Assembly (NCBI GenBank): GCA_002293045.1
Contig: DBCM01000100.1
Span: forward strand, 1 to 5,833
DNA length: 5,833 bases
Direction: 5' to 3'
From: Flavobacteriales bacterium UBA958
GTDB taxonomy: Bacteria > Bacteroidota > Bacteroidia > Flavobacteriales_D > Crocinitomicaceae
A program made the translations under genes and the position numbers. Shown piece by piece: positions 1 to 5,833 of this stretch (positions are counted from its first letter, which is position 1; each line of letters starts with the position of its first letter). A model generated the notes under the pieces. That model made no database searches. It saw nothing but the letters and a program-made list of their open reading frames with translations, and was not told the origin of the DNA.

Positions 1-1104
1 GCACAAATGGTGCGCGACTTTGCTGAAAAAGAAATTAGACCCTACATGATGGATTGGGATCGCGACGAGCACTTTCCTGTAGAAACGATGAAGCGCATGG
101 GAGAATTGGGATTACTCGGCATATTCGTTCCTGAATCTTATGGCGGATCAGGCTTTACTTATTTCGAATATGCTACCGCGCTCATGGAGCTCGGAAGAGT
201 TTGTGGGGGAATTGGCCTCAGTGTTGCTGCGCACAACTCCTTGTGTACCGGTCACATTTACTACCACGGAAACGAAGAACAGAAACAACGGTTTTTACCC
301 AAACTGACCAGTGGTGAATTTATTGGCGCATGGGGCTTAACAGAGCCAAATACCGGGTCTGACGCCATGCGGATGAAAACCACGGCCGTAAAAGAAGGGA
401 ATGACTGGATTATTAATGGTGCAAAGAACTGGATTACTCATGGGCTTTCCGGAGATGTAGCTGTTGTGCTTGTAAGAACGGGCGAACTCTTAGACAGTAA
501 CGGCATTACCGCGTTTATCATTGAAAAAGGAATGCCCGGGTTTTCGGCAGTTAAAATCAAAGATAAATTCGGAGTACGTGCAAGCGAAACCGCTGAATTA
601 ATCTTCGACAATGTGCGAGTCCCTCAAGAAAATGTACTTGGTGAAGTTGGGCAAGGATTTAAACAAGCCATGCAAGTATTAGATGGCGGTAGAATCTCCA
701 TTGCAGCACTCAGTTGTGGAATTGCCAGAGGAGCCTTTGAAGCGTCTGTAAAATATGCTAAGGAACGTGAACAATTTGGACAAGCGATTGCAGGATTCCA
801 AGCCATTGCATTTAAACTCGCAGACATGGCTACAGAAATCGAAGCTTCCGAACTCTTAACCTTTCAAGCGGCATACCGAAAAAACAACAAGTTAAGCGTA
901 ACCAAAGAAGGAGCTTTTGCAAAATACTTTTCTTCAGAAGTTGCCGTAAAATGTGGCAATGAAGCGGTTCAAATTATGGGAGGCTATGGCTACACTCGAG
1001 AGTATCCCGCAGAGAAGTTTTTGAGGGATTCTAAGTTGTTAACCATTGGTGAAGGAACTTCTGAAATTCAAAAATTAGTGATCTCGAGAGATTTAATAAA
1101 ATAA
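1..1104 (+). CDS. Acyl-CoA dehydrogenase, 5' partial
   Basis: FAD-dependent enzyme that oxidises an acyl-CoA to the trans-2-enoyl-CoA, passing electrons to electron-transfer flavoprotein in fatty-acid or branched-chain amino-acid breakdown in the cytoplasm. The reading frame is open to the first base, so the ATG at position 7 is internal. Family members usually have some 12-15 more N-terminal residues, and the total of about 380 is normal. Counting from the Met at position 7, the first family signature (GLTEPNTGSDA) lies near residues 110-120 and binds FAD/substrate. The C-terminal signature runs from QIMGGYGYTREYP to the GEGTSEIQ motif. Glu349 (codon 1051-1053) in GEGT is where short- and medium-chain members carry the catalytic base. 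The sequence looks intact, and the type suggests short-chain or branched-chain substrates, but chain length cannot be fixed from sequence. It ends just upstream of the rpsU promoter, with no terminator seen between them. Confidence 0.95.
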   Translation, partial: AQMVRDFAEKEIRPYMMDWDRDEHFPVETMKRMGELGLLGIFVPESYGGSGFTYFEYATALMELGRVCGGIGLSVAAHNSLCTGHIYYHGNEEQKQRFLPKLTSGEFIGAWGLTEPNTGSDAMRMKTTAVKEGNDWIINGAKNWITHGLSGDVAVVLVRTGELLDSNGITAFIIEKGMPGFSAVKIKDKFGVRASETAELIFDNVRVPQENVLGEVGQGFKQAMQVLDGGRISIAALSCGIARGAFEASVKYAKEREQFGQAIAGFQAIAFKLADMATEIEASELLTFQAAYRKNNKLSVTKEGAFAKYFSSEVAVKCGNEAVQIMGGYGYTREYPAEKFLRDSKLLTIGEGTSEIQKLVISRDLIK

Positions 1105-1105
1105 A

Positions 1106-1136
1106 TTTGGATTTTTAGTGGTTTACCGTATCTTTG
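1106..1136 (+). promoter_or_regulatory. Bacteroidota-type promoter of rpsU
   Basis: TTTG at 1106-1109 (-33 element) and TATCTTTG at 1129-1136 (-7 element, matching TAnnTTTG) are separated by 19 bp counted from the TTG. This fits the primary-sigma consensus known from Bacteroides and Flavobacterium. Transcription would start around 1140-1145, giving an rpsU leader of only about 15-20 bases. The -33 element begins two bases after the acyl-CoA dehydrogenase stop codon, so rpsU probably has its own promoter rather than depending on read-through. Confidence 0.75.
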
Positions 1137-1158
1137 CAATCCAAAAAAGTTAGAACAT

Positions 1159-1350
1159 ATGCTTATTATTCCGATTAAAGAAGGCGAAAACATTGAACGT
1201 GCCCTTAAGAAGTACAAAAAAAAGTTTGAAAAAACAAACGTAATGAAACAACTTCGAGCGCGTAAAGAATTCGAAAAACCATCTATTTCTCGACGTCAAG
1301 AAGTAATTCGCGCGGCGTATAAGCAACGTATGCAATCACAACAACTGTAA
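1159..1350 (+). CDS. rpsU: Small ribosomal subunit protein bS21
   Basis: Component of the 30S platform. In Bacteroidota, bS21 together with bS18 and bS6 is known to hold the 3' tail of 16S rRNA so that the anti-Shine-Dalgarno is not available. The 63-residue product is the normal length. It is strongly basic and has the family pattern: a short N-terminal strand (MLIIPIKEGENIERALK), a lysine-rich helix (residues 17-27), and a second arginine/lysine-rich helix (RARKEFEKPSISRR, 33-46) running to the C terminus. The ATG at 1159 is the natural start because the N terminus matches the family. The leader at 1137-1158 is A-rich and contains no GGAGG-like element, which is odd for rpsU in this phylum (see findings). 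It is followed after 21 bp by an intrinsic terminator and then xerC, and the rpsU-xerC order is common in Bacteroidota. Confidence 0.96.
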   Translation: MLIIPIKEGENIERALKKYKKKFEKTNVMKQLRARKEFEKPSISRRQEVIRAAYKQRMQSQQL

Positions 1351-1371
1351 CATTACAACGCATATTTCGTT

Positions 1372-1393
1372 AAGGGGCCTAGGCCCCTTTTTT
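1372..1393 (+). terminator. Intrinsic terminator after rpsU, abutting xerC start
   Basis: AAGGGGCCTAGGCCCCTT at 1372-1389 is a perfect 18-bp palindrome. It would fold as a 7-bp GC-rich stem closed by CTAG. The right arm runs into an uninterrupted T tract (1388-1393). This is a textbook Rho-independent terminator for rpsU. The next base (1394) is the A of the xerC ATG, so the element can also act as an attenuator for xerC. Confidence 0.9.
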
Positions 1394-2266
1394 ATGCTCC
1401 AAAAATTCTACGAATATCTGCGCTATGAAAAGCGTTTTTCTGAACACACCCTGGTCGCTTACACTGCAGACTTGGAGCAATTTATGGTCTTTTCTGAAGT
1501 AACTTCCCTGCAAGCCATTACCCAATTGAAATCCGTATTTATACGCGGTTGGATTGTTCAACTCATGGAAGAAGGCTATTCCAATAAAAGTGTCAACCGT
1601 AAATTGGCTGCCCTACGCACCTTATTCAAATGGTTGAGAAAAGAGGGTGTAAGTACTGAAAATCCAATGTCAAGAATTCGTGGGCCAAAAGTTGAAAAAC
1701 GACTCCCCTCCTTTGCAAGAGAACAAGAACTGGGCTCAGACCGAACGAAACATTTGTTTAATGACGACTTTGATGGGTTACGCGATGAATTAATGTTGGA
1801 ATTATTTTATCAGACAGGCATTCGTTTGAGTGAACTTATTGGATTAACCTTGCAAGATATACAGCCGAACAGCATTAAGGTATTGGGGAAACGCAATAAA
1901 GAGCGCATCATTCCAATTAGCCCCTTCTTGCACCAAAAAATCCAAGGCTATATCGCTGCGCGGATGGTTTTCCATAAATGTAATCGCTTATTAATTCTTG
2001 AAAACGGAAAGCCCCTTTATCCTGCGTTCGTATATCGTAAGATTCACCAAATGCTCGGAACCCTAACCACCTTAGATAAACGTAGTCCGCACGTATTGCG
2101 CCATACCTTTGCTACGCACATGCTAAATAACGGGGCTGGACTTGAAACGTTGAAAGCCCTACTTGGACATGCTTCGCTTGCCGCAACACAAGTATACACA
2201 CACAACTCCTTTGCACAATTAAATCAAATCTACCGGCATGCACATCCCCGGATGAATAAACACTAA
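1394..2266 (+). CDS. xerC: Tyrosine recombinase XerC
   Basis: Site-specific recombinase that, with its XerD partner, resolves chromosome dimers at dif during cell division. The 290-residue length is typical. Residues 1-85 form the SAM-like N-terminal DNA-binding domain (phage-integrase N-terminal type), with the usual opening YLRYEKRFSEHTL. Residues ~105-283 form the catalytic domain. The full catalytic set is visible: Arg144 (TGIRLSEL), Lys166 (GKRNKER), His233 and Arg236 (PHVLRHTFA), His259 (LGHAS) and the nucleophile Tyr268 (VYTH). Their spacing agrees with E. coli XerD in the C-terminal part. The tail IYRHAHPR is typical of Bacteroidota XerC. The ATG at 1394 is chosen because family similarity starts at its first residues, although it sits directly on the rpsU terminator with no room for a ribosome-binding site. 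Expression probably relies on read-through from the rpsU promoter, as I see no convincing TAnnTTTG box closer. XerD-like or integron-type roles are less likely given the rpsU context. Confidence 0.93.
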   Translation: MLQKFYEYLRYEKRFSEHTLVAYTADLEQFMVFSEVTSLQAITQLKSVFIRGWIVQLMEEGYSNKSVNRKLAALRTLFKWLRKEGVSTENPMSRIRGPKVEKRLPSFAREQELGSDRTKHLFNDDFDGLRDELMLELFYQTGIRLSELIGLTLQDIQPNSIKVLGKRNKERIIPISPFLHQKIQGYIAARMVFHKCNRLLILENGKPLYPAFVYRKIHQMLGTLTTLDKRSPHVLRHTFATHMLNNGAGLETLKALLGHASLAATQVYTHNSFAQLNQIYRHAHPRMNKH

Positions 2267-2592
2267 GGGTTTAATTTAGGGTTCTTTATATGCCGCTCCG
2301 CATCACGTTGCGTTTTCTTATCTAGATTTTTTATCATGGCTTGGGTAAGGTCGATCCCTGTTTGATTGGCAATACAAATGAGTACAAACAAAACATCCGC
2401 TAACTCATCGCCTAACTCCTTGTTTTTGTCTGATTCTTTTTCACTTTGTTCGCCATACCTTCGGGCCATAATTCGCGCCACTTCCCCTACTTCTTCGGTA
2501 AGCATTGCCATGTTCGTTAAGGGATCAAAATAGCGAACACCGTTCTCTTTAATCCACTGATCAACTAAGGCTTGTGCTTCATCTATTTTCAT
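2263..2592 (-). CDS. MazG-like nucleotide pyrophosphohydrolase
   Basis: Small all-alpha NTP pyrophosphohydrolase of the MazG superfamily, closest in pattern to the short single-domain YpjD type. Such enzymes cleave (d)NTPs to NMP and pyrophosphate, often non-canonical ones, and so act as nucleotide-pool cleaners; the substrate here is unknown. The 109-residue product carries the metal-binding EExxE motif as Glu33, Glu34 and Glu37 (LTEEVGEVAR), and the second ExxD motif in ELADVLFVL (Glu63, Asp66), about 25 residues on. Like YpjD, it has a YFDPL motif before the first helix and a hydrophobic helix at 66-76. It is the last gene of the minus-strand operon: its ATG lies inside the end of ribE (14-bp overlap, different frame), implying translational coupling. 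Its stop codon overlaps that of convergent xerC by 4 bp (2263-2266). Confidence 0.88.
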   Translation of the reverse strand: MKIDEAQALVDQWIKENGVRYFDPLTNMAMLTEEVGEVARIMARRYGEQSEKESDKNKELGDELADVLFVLICIANQTGIDLTQAMIKNLDKKTQRDAERHIKNPKLNP

Positions 2593-3175
2593 ATGCCTTC
2601 ATATATTGTTGCACATATTTCCCAATAATATCAAATTCTAAATTCACGCGGTCACCCTGGGCAATTTGATGAAAGGTGGTATGCTCGTATGTATACGGAA
2701 TAATGCAAACACTGAATTGATTCGCTCGGGCATCAACCACGGTAAGACTTACGCCGTTCACCGTAATGGAACCCTTTTCCACGGTCAATTGATCCCCCTC
2801 ATAGGTAAATGTATATTTCCAACTCCCTGCTTGGTCTTCTACAGCAGTACAAATTCCAACCGTATCCACATGCCCTTGAACAATGTGTCCATCAAGCCTT
2901 CCGTTATGCTGCATACTTCGCTCCAAATTCACTAAATCTCCCACCTTCCAGTCGGCAAGATTTGTTTTCACAATCGTTTCATGTATCGCTGTAACTTGAT
3001 ATTCAGCAGTAGTTGGATTGATATGAACAACGGTCAAACAACACCCGTTATGCGAAACACTTTGGTCGATGTTAAATGACGGCGCTATGGCTGCAGTGAA
3101 CGTAAGTGTAATATTGTTTTGGTGTTTTTCAATGTGAATCACACGCGCCATTTCCTCAACAATCCCTGTAAACAT
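2579..3175 (-). CDS. ribE: Riboflavin synthase, alpha chain
   Basis: Catalyses the last step of riboflavin synthesis: dismutation of two 6,7-dimethyl-8-ribityllumazines to riboflavin and 5-amino-6-ribitylaminouracil. It works as a cytoplasmic homotrimer. The 198 residues form the characteristic pair of lumazine-binding barrels, ~1-90 and ~91-188, followed by a C-terminal trimerisation helix. Visible active-site features are the invariant MFTGIVEE start with Phe2, SHNGCCLTV in barrel one (Cys45-Cys46, the second corresponding to Cys48 of E. coli), LDGHIVQGHVD at the start of barrel two (His102), NGVSLTV (Ser143, Thr145) and Asp182. The start is fixed by the conserved N terminus. Translation begins 2 bp after the response-regulator stop codon. 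No other rib genes are nearby and no FMN riboswitch is evident upstream of the operon, so control appears to rest on the operon promoter. Confidence 0.96.
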   Translation of the reverse strand: MFTGIVEEMARVIHIEKHQNNITLTFTAAIAPSFNIDQSVSHNGCCLTVVHINPTTAEYQVTAIHETIVKTNLADWKVGDLVNLERSMQHNGRLDGHIVQGHVDTVGICTAVEDQAGSWKYTFTYEGDQLTVEKGSITVNGVSLTVVDARANQFSVCIIPYTYEHTTFHQIAQGDRVNLEFDIIGKYVQQYMKAYENR

Positions 3176-3177
3176 TC

Positions 3178-3855
3178 CTACTTGTTTTGATTTATAAATT
3201 TGTATCCTACGCCTCGAATCGAATGAAAATATTTGGGGTGTTTTTGATCTCCTTCAAACATCCTTCGAAAAGCGAGCACAAAGTTATCAATTGTTCGGGT
3301 AGTTGGATACACATCTTCGCCCCAAACTTTATCTAATATCTCATCTCTGGATAATACACGGTTTTCGTTATCTACAAAAAGCCTTAACAGGGCCATTTCT
3401 TTTTTTGATAGGGTTTGAACTTCAGATGTTTGCGTATGAATTACCTCCATAGAATCAAAATTAAGTTCAAACAATCCGAGTGCATAGGTCGTAGCCTGTT
3501 TGGGCAAAAGCACCTGAATTCGAAGAATCAACTCTTCCAAATTAAAGGGCTTTGCCAAATAATCATTAGCCCCTGCCTTCAATCCTTCAATTCGATCGGA
3601 GGCATTTCCCTTGGCAGATAGAAACAGTATCCCCACCCCGGAGTGCTTTCTGATTTCTTTACATAGTTCAATTCCTGAAAACCCTGGCAACATGTTGTCA
3701 AGCATGACCAAATCACAGGAAATAACCTGCTGGATATTATCCATCACTTGCCCTCCATGCGTATAGCACACGGTTTCAAACCCCTCCTTCTTTAAATTGA
3801 ATACGATAAATTCTAATAAAATCGGGTCGTCTTCAACCACGCATATTTTGGCCAT
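3178..3855 (-). CDS. OmpR/PhoB-family response regulator
   Basis: Two-component response regulator that binds DNA when phosphorylated by a partner histidine kinase, which is not in this window. The 225-residue product has a receiver domain at ~1-118. It carries the acidic pocket (Glu8, Asp9, Asp10), phosphoacceptor Asp53 (VMLDNMLPG), switch residues Ser80 and Tyr99, and Lys102 (AKPF), so it looks phosphorylatable. A winged-helix DNA-binding domain spans ~128-221, with SRDEILDKVWG, the recognition-helix region TRTIDNFVLAFRRMFE and the wing motif IRGVGYKF. It is the first gene of the operon with ribE and the MazG-like gene, and is divergent (56 bp) from the secreted protease gene. The ATG at 3855-3853 is preceded by an A/T-rich leader without Shine-Dalgarno, which is normal for the phylum. 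Its target genes cannot be read from the sequence. Autoregulation and control of the divergent protease are reasonable guesses only. Confidence 0.94.
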   Translation of the reverse strand: MAKICVVEDDPILLEFIVFNLKKEGFETVCYTHGGQVMDNIQQVISCDLVMLDNMLPGFSGIELCKEIRKHSGVGILFLSAKGNASDRIEGLKAGANDYLAKPFNLEELILRIQVLLPKQATTYALGLFELNFDSMEVIHTQTSEVQTLSKKEMALLRLFVDNENRVLSRDEILDKVWGEDVYPTTRTIDNFVLAFRRMFEGDQKHPKYFHSIRGVGYKFINQNK

Positions 3856-3882
3856 TCTTAAACGTTAAAAATTGTATATTTG
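3848..3882 (+). promoter_or_regulatory. Candidate promoter of the secreted protease gene
   Basis: TATATTTG at 3875-3882 matches the -7 consensus TAnnTTTG exactly and lies 29 bp before the protease ATG. The best upstream element is TTG at 3848-3850, inside the first codons of the divergent regulator. Its 24-bp spacer is slightly longer than the usual range of about 17-23, so the -33 part is weak and the promoter may need an activator. Confidence 0.55.
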
Positions 3883-3899
3883 TGAGTGAAATTAAACAA
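3869..3899 (-). promoter_or_regulatory. Weak candidate promoter of the regulator-ribE-mazG operon
   Basis: On the minus strand, TTG (3899-3897) is followed after 20 bp by TACAATTT (3876-3869). The spacing is right but the -7 element matches only 4 of the 6 fixed bases of TAnnTTTG. It overlaps the -7 box of the divergent protease promoter by two bases, so the two would compete for polymerase if both are used. Confidence 0.3.
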
Positions 3900-3911
3900 A
3901 ATCCTTTCTCT

Positions 3912-5833
3912 ATGAAAAAACTTTTACTCGGATTTATTTCCTCCGTAGCACTGAGCATTTCTATTCAAGCTCAAGTTCATACATTTTCGCCAGCTGGATT
4001 TGGCAAAGAAATCCCGACCACAGAAATTCTAGCACCTAATGTAGTGCAATTAAACCAAGAAGATGCCCTTCGCGACAAACAAGGATTGCTTTACCGTGTT
4101 GGGATTGCGCGCACGGTAAATATTTCTCCTCAAAATGCCGGAATTTGGAGCACACTGCCAAATGGCGACCGTCAGTGGAAATTACGCATGCATGCCGAAG
4201 GAGCAGAGGCCTTAAGCTTCTTGTTCCAGACCTTTAAACTTTATGGTGGCACAACGCTCGAAATAAAAAATAACAAGGGGGAATTGTTACATTCAATATT
4301 AACTCAAAAAGATGTAGAAGATCACTTCATGTATAACGCCGCGCTTTGCAGCGGAGATGAAATGGTCCTGGTTTTAACGGAACCTTTACATGTGACCCCT
4401 TCCGAGCTATTTATGGATCGCATCATGTATAACTATCGTTCAACGCAGACAAGCAGTGACGAGAAAATCAATGAATCTGAAGCGTGCGAAGTAAACGTAA
4501 ATTGTACTCCGGTTGGGGATAACTGGCAAGACGAAAAACGTGGTGTTGCCAGAATTTATGTGGTTGAAGGGAACCAAGCAGGGTGGTGTACAGGCTCATT
4601 AGTAAACAACTTAGCCAACGATTGTAAGCCCTTATTTTTAACAGCCTTACATTGCGGGGTAAATTGTAGTGCAGCTGACTTTAATCAATGGAAATTCTAC
4701 TTTCGTTACGAATCTCCAAACTGCCAAAACCCAAATACTGCTGGAACTCTAGATGATTATTTCATAAATGGATGTGTTAAATTGTCTGACTCTGGTGACG
4801 GTGGTGGCTCAACGGGTTCTGACTTTTTGTTGGTGCAACTTGGGACCGTAGCAAACCAAGCATCTACCATTACAACACTTAAATCAGCCAATTTCAATGC
4901 CTATTGGAACGGTTGGGATGCCAACAATACCGCAACGACCGGGGGAACAGGAATTCACCACCCCGCAGGTGACATTAAAAAGATCTCTACATTCAGTGGG
5001 AATACGGTTTCAAGTACTTGGGGAAGTACGCCAAATACCCATTGGCGCTTAATTTGGACAGCAAATGCCAACGGACACGGAGTTACGGAAGGAGGGTCCT
5101 CAGGTTCCCCTATATTTAATAACTCCTCCGGTAGAATTGTTGGTACACTTACTGGTGGTGGGTCTTACTGTAATGCTACAAATCAACCCGATTTTTACGG
5201 AAAAGTTTCTTACCACTGGATCTCCAACGGCTCTACGAATAACCGTCGATTGAAGCCCTTCCTAGACCCGGCCAATACGGGTGCGTTAACACAAAATGGT
5301 TCAGCAAACCCCTGTGCTTCCGGATCTACCCTATGCATTCCATCGATTTCAAATGCTTGCGATGAGTACATTGGAGGAGTGCAATTGAATACCATAAACA
5401 ATACAAGTTCCTGCACGGCCGGAGGATATGCCGATTACGGAAACATCTCCACGACCTTGGCCAAAGGGACTGCATACTCGGCAACGATCACTGCTGGAAT
5501 CACTGGTCAAGCAAATCCTGGGGCTTATACAGATGACGAGATTGCCATTTGGATTGATTACAACAACGATATGGATTTTACCGATGCGGGTGAGCAAGTT
5601 GGATATGTATTGGTTGCTACTGGATGGAGTAATGTATTTAATTTCACCGTACCCATGTCTGCCGCTACCGGTGCAGTAAATATGCGTGTTCGTATTTCAT
5701 ATTCTCCAGATGGCGCCATTGATCCATGTGCTGTAGCTACCTACGGAGAAAGCGAAGATTATACGGTCATTATAACCGGTACTGCAGGAGTCAATGAACT
5801 TGACGCCAATCTGGTTTCTATTTATCCAAATCC
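3912..5833 (+). CDS. Secreted lysyl-endopeptidase-like serine protease with GEVED and T9SS domains, 3' partial
   Basis: Exported trypsin-fold protease of the Achromobacter lysyl endopeptidase (API) type. At least 640 residues are visible and the frame is open to the window end. Residues 1-20 are a signal peptide (charged MKK, hydrophobic core, likely cleavage IQA|QV). Residues 21-185 are a propeptide. The catalytic domain spans ~186-465, with triad His247 (LTALHC), Asp304 (GSDFLLVQL) and Ser397 (TEGGSSGSP). From recalled API numbering, the three API disulphides align with Cys192-Cys420, Cys198-Cys271 and Cys226-Cys248. The lysine-pocket Asp225 aligns with Asp427 and Trp169 with Trp370, but His210 is Thr414. 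A GEVED-type beta domain follows (~480-620; WIDYNNDMDF at 548-557, GESEDYTV at 612-619). GVNELDANLVSIYPNP starts a T9SS type A sorting domain, cut by the window edge. The ATG is chosen for the signal peptide. Role: extracellular or surface protein digestion, probably at Lys. Confidence 0.92.
   Translation, partial: MKKLLLGFISSVALSISIQAQVHTFSPAGFGKEIPTTEILAPNVVQLNQEDALRDKQGLLYRVGIARTVNISPQNAGIWSTLPNGDRQWKLRMHAEGAEALSFLFQTFKLYGGTTLEIKNNKGELLHSILTQKDVEDHFMYNAALCSGDEMVLVLTEPLHVTPSELFMDRIMYNYRSTQTSSDEKINESEACEVNVNCTPVGDNWQDEKRGVARIYVVEGNQAGWCTGSLVNNLANDCKPLFLTALHCGVNCSAADFNQWKFYFRYESPNCQNPNTAGTLDDYFINGCVKLSDSGDGGGSTGSDFLLVQLGTVANQASTITTLKSANFNAYWNGWDANNTATTGGTGIHHPAGDIKKISTFSGNTVSSTWGSTPNTHWRLIWTANANGHGVTEGGSSGSPIFNNSSGRIVGTLTGGGSYCNATNQPDFYGKVSYHWISNGSTNNRRLKPFLDPANTGALTQNGSANPCASGSTLCIPSISNACDEYIGGVQLNTINNTSSCTAGGYADYGNISTTLAKGTAYSATITAGITGQANPGAYTDDEIAIWIDYNNDMDFTDAGEQVGYVLVATGWSNVFNFTVPMSAATGAVNMRVRISYSPDGAIDPCAVATYGESEDYTVIITGTAGVNELDANLVSIYPN

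Noticed and set aside
7..9. ATG at position 7 as the start of the acyl-CoA dehydrogenase
   Set aside because: The frame stays open to base 1 and the family has further conserved N-terminal sequence, so this Met is internal and the gene is cut by the window edge.
1150..1335. Minus-strand open frame opposite rpsU
   Set aside because: It lies entirely antisense to a well-supported ribosomal protein gene and shows no family pattern.
1394..2266. XerC as an integrase of a mobile element
   Set aside because: It sits next to rpsU, matches Bacteroidota housekeeping XerC along its length, and no attachment repeats or element genes flank it.
2666..2994. Two plus-strand open frames opposite ribE
   Set aside because: They are antisense shadows of riboflavin synthase with no recognisable domain or promoter.
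3856..3911. FMN riboswitch controlling ribE
   Set aside because: The gap upstream of the operon is only 56 bp, too short for the roughly 120-base RFN element, and none of its conserved stems is seen.
4791..4820. Gly/Ser-rich stretch (DSGDGGGSTGS) before the catalytic Asp as a domain linker
   Set aside because: It lies within the protease fold, between API-equivalent positions 80 and 113, so it is more likely a surface loop than a linker between domains.
5065..5679. Several short open frames on both strands inside the protease gene
   Set aside because: The +3 frame is continuously open from 3912 to the window end with triad, GEVED and sorting-domain motifs. The short frames overlap it and lack any motif.

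Overview
The window looks like chromosomal DNA from a Bacteroidota member, most likely Flavobacteriales. Four things point there: promoters of the TTG / TAnnTTTG type, start codons without Shine-Dalgarno sequences, proteins of recognisably bacteroidotal type (bS21 followed by XerC), and a secreted protease ending in a type IX secretion (T9SS) sorting domain. Base composition is moderately AT-rich and even throughout, with no sign of an island, transposon, CRISPR array or RNA gene. The assignment is by pattern recognition; no database search was possible.

Left part, plus strand (1-2266): the C-terminal ~97% of an acyl-CoA dehydrogenase enters from the left edge. A well-formed promoter drives rpsU (ribosomal protein bS21). 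A perfect palindrome followed by a T tract then forms an intrinsic terminator, and xerC (chromosome-dimer tyrosine recombinase) starts on the base directly after the T tract. That terminator therefore probably also limits xerC expression.

Middle part, minus strand (2263-3855): a tight three-gene operon, read right to left, encodes an OmpR/PhoB-type response regulator, riboflavin synthase (ribE) and a small MazG-like nucleotide pyrophosphohydrolase. The gaps are 2 bp and a 14-bp overlap. The operon converges on xerC with a 4-bp overlap of stop codons. No histidine kinase is visible.

Right part, plus strand (3912 to the window end): a long secreted serine protease gene, truncated at the right edge, is read divergently from the response regulator across 56 bp that hold two overlapping candidate promoters. 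The protein has a signal peptide, a propeptide, a lysyl-endopeptidase-type (Achromobacter API-like) catalytic domain with an intact His/Asp/Ser triad, a GEVED domain and the start of a T9SS sorting domain.

Most of this is ordinary housekeeping plus one exported enzyme. I do not see a new multi-gene system. The points most worth a second look are the terminator abutting the xerC start, the missing strong Shine-Dalgarno before rpsU, the active-site substitution and predicted self-processing of the protease, and the kinase-less regulator fused into a riboflavin/nucleotide-cleaning operon next to the protease.
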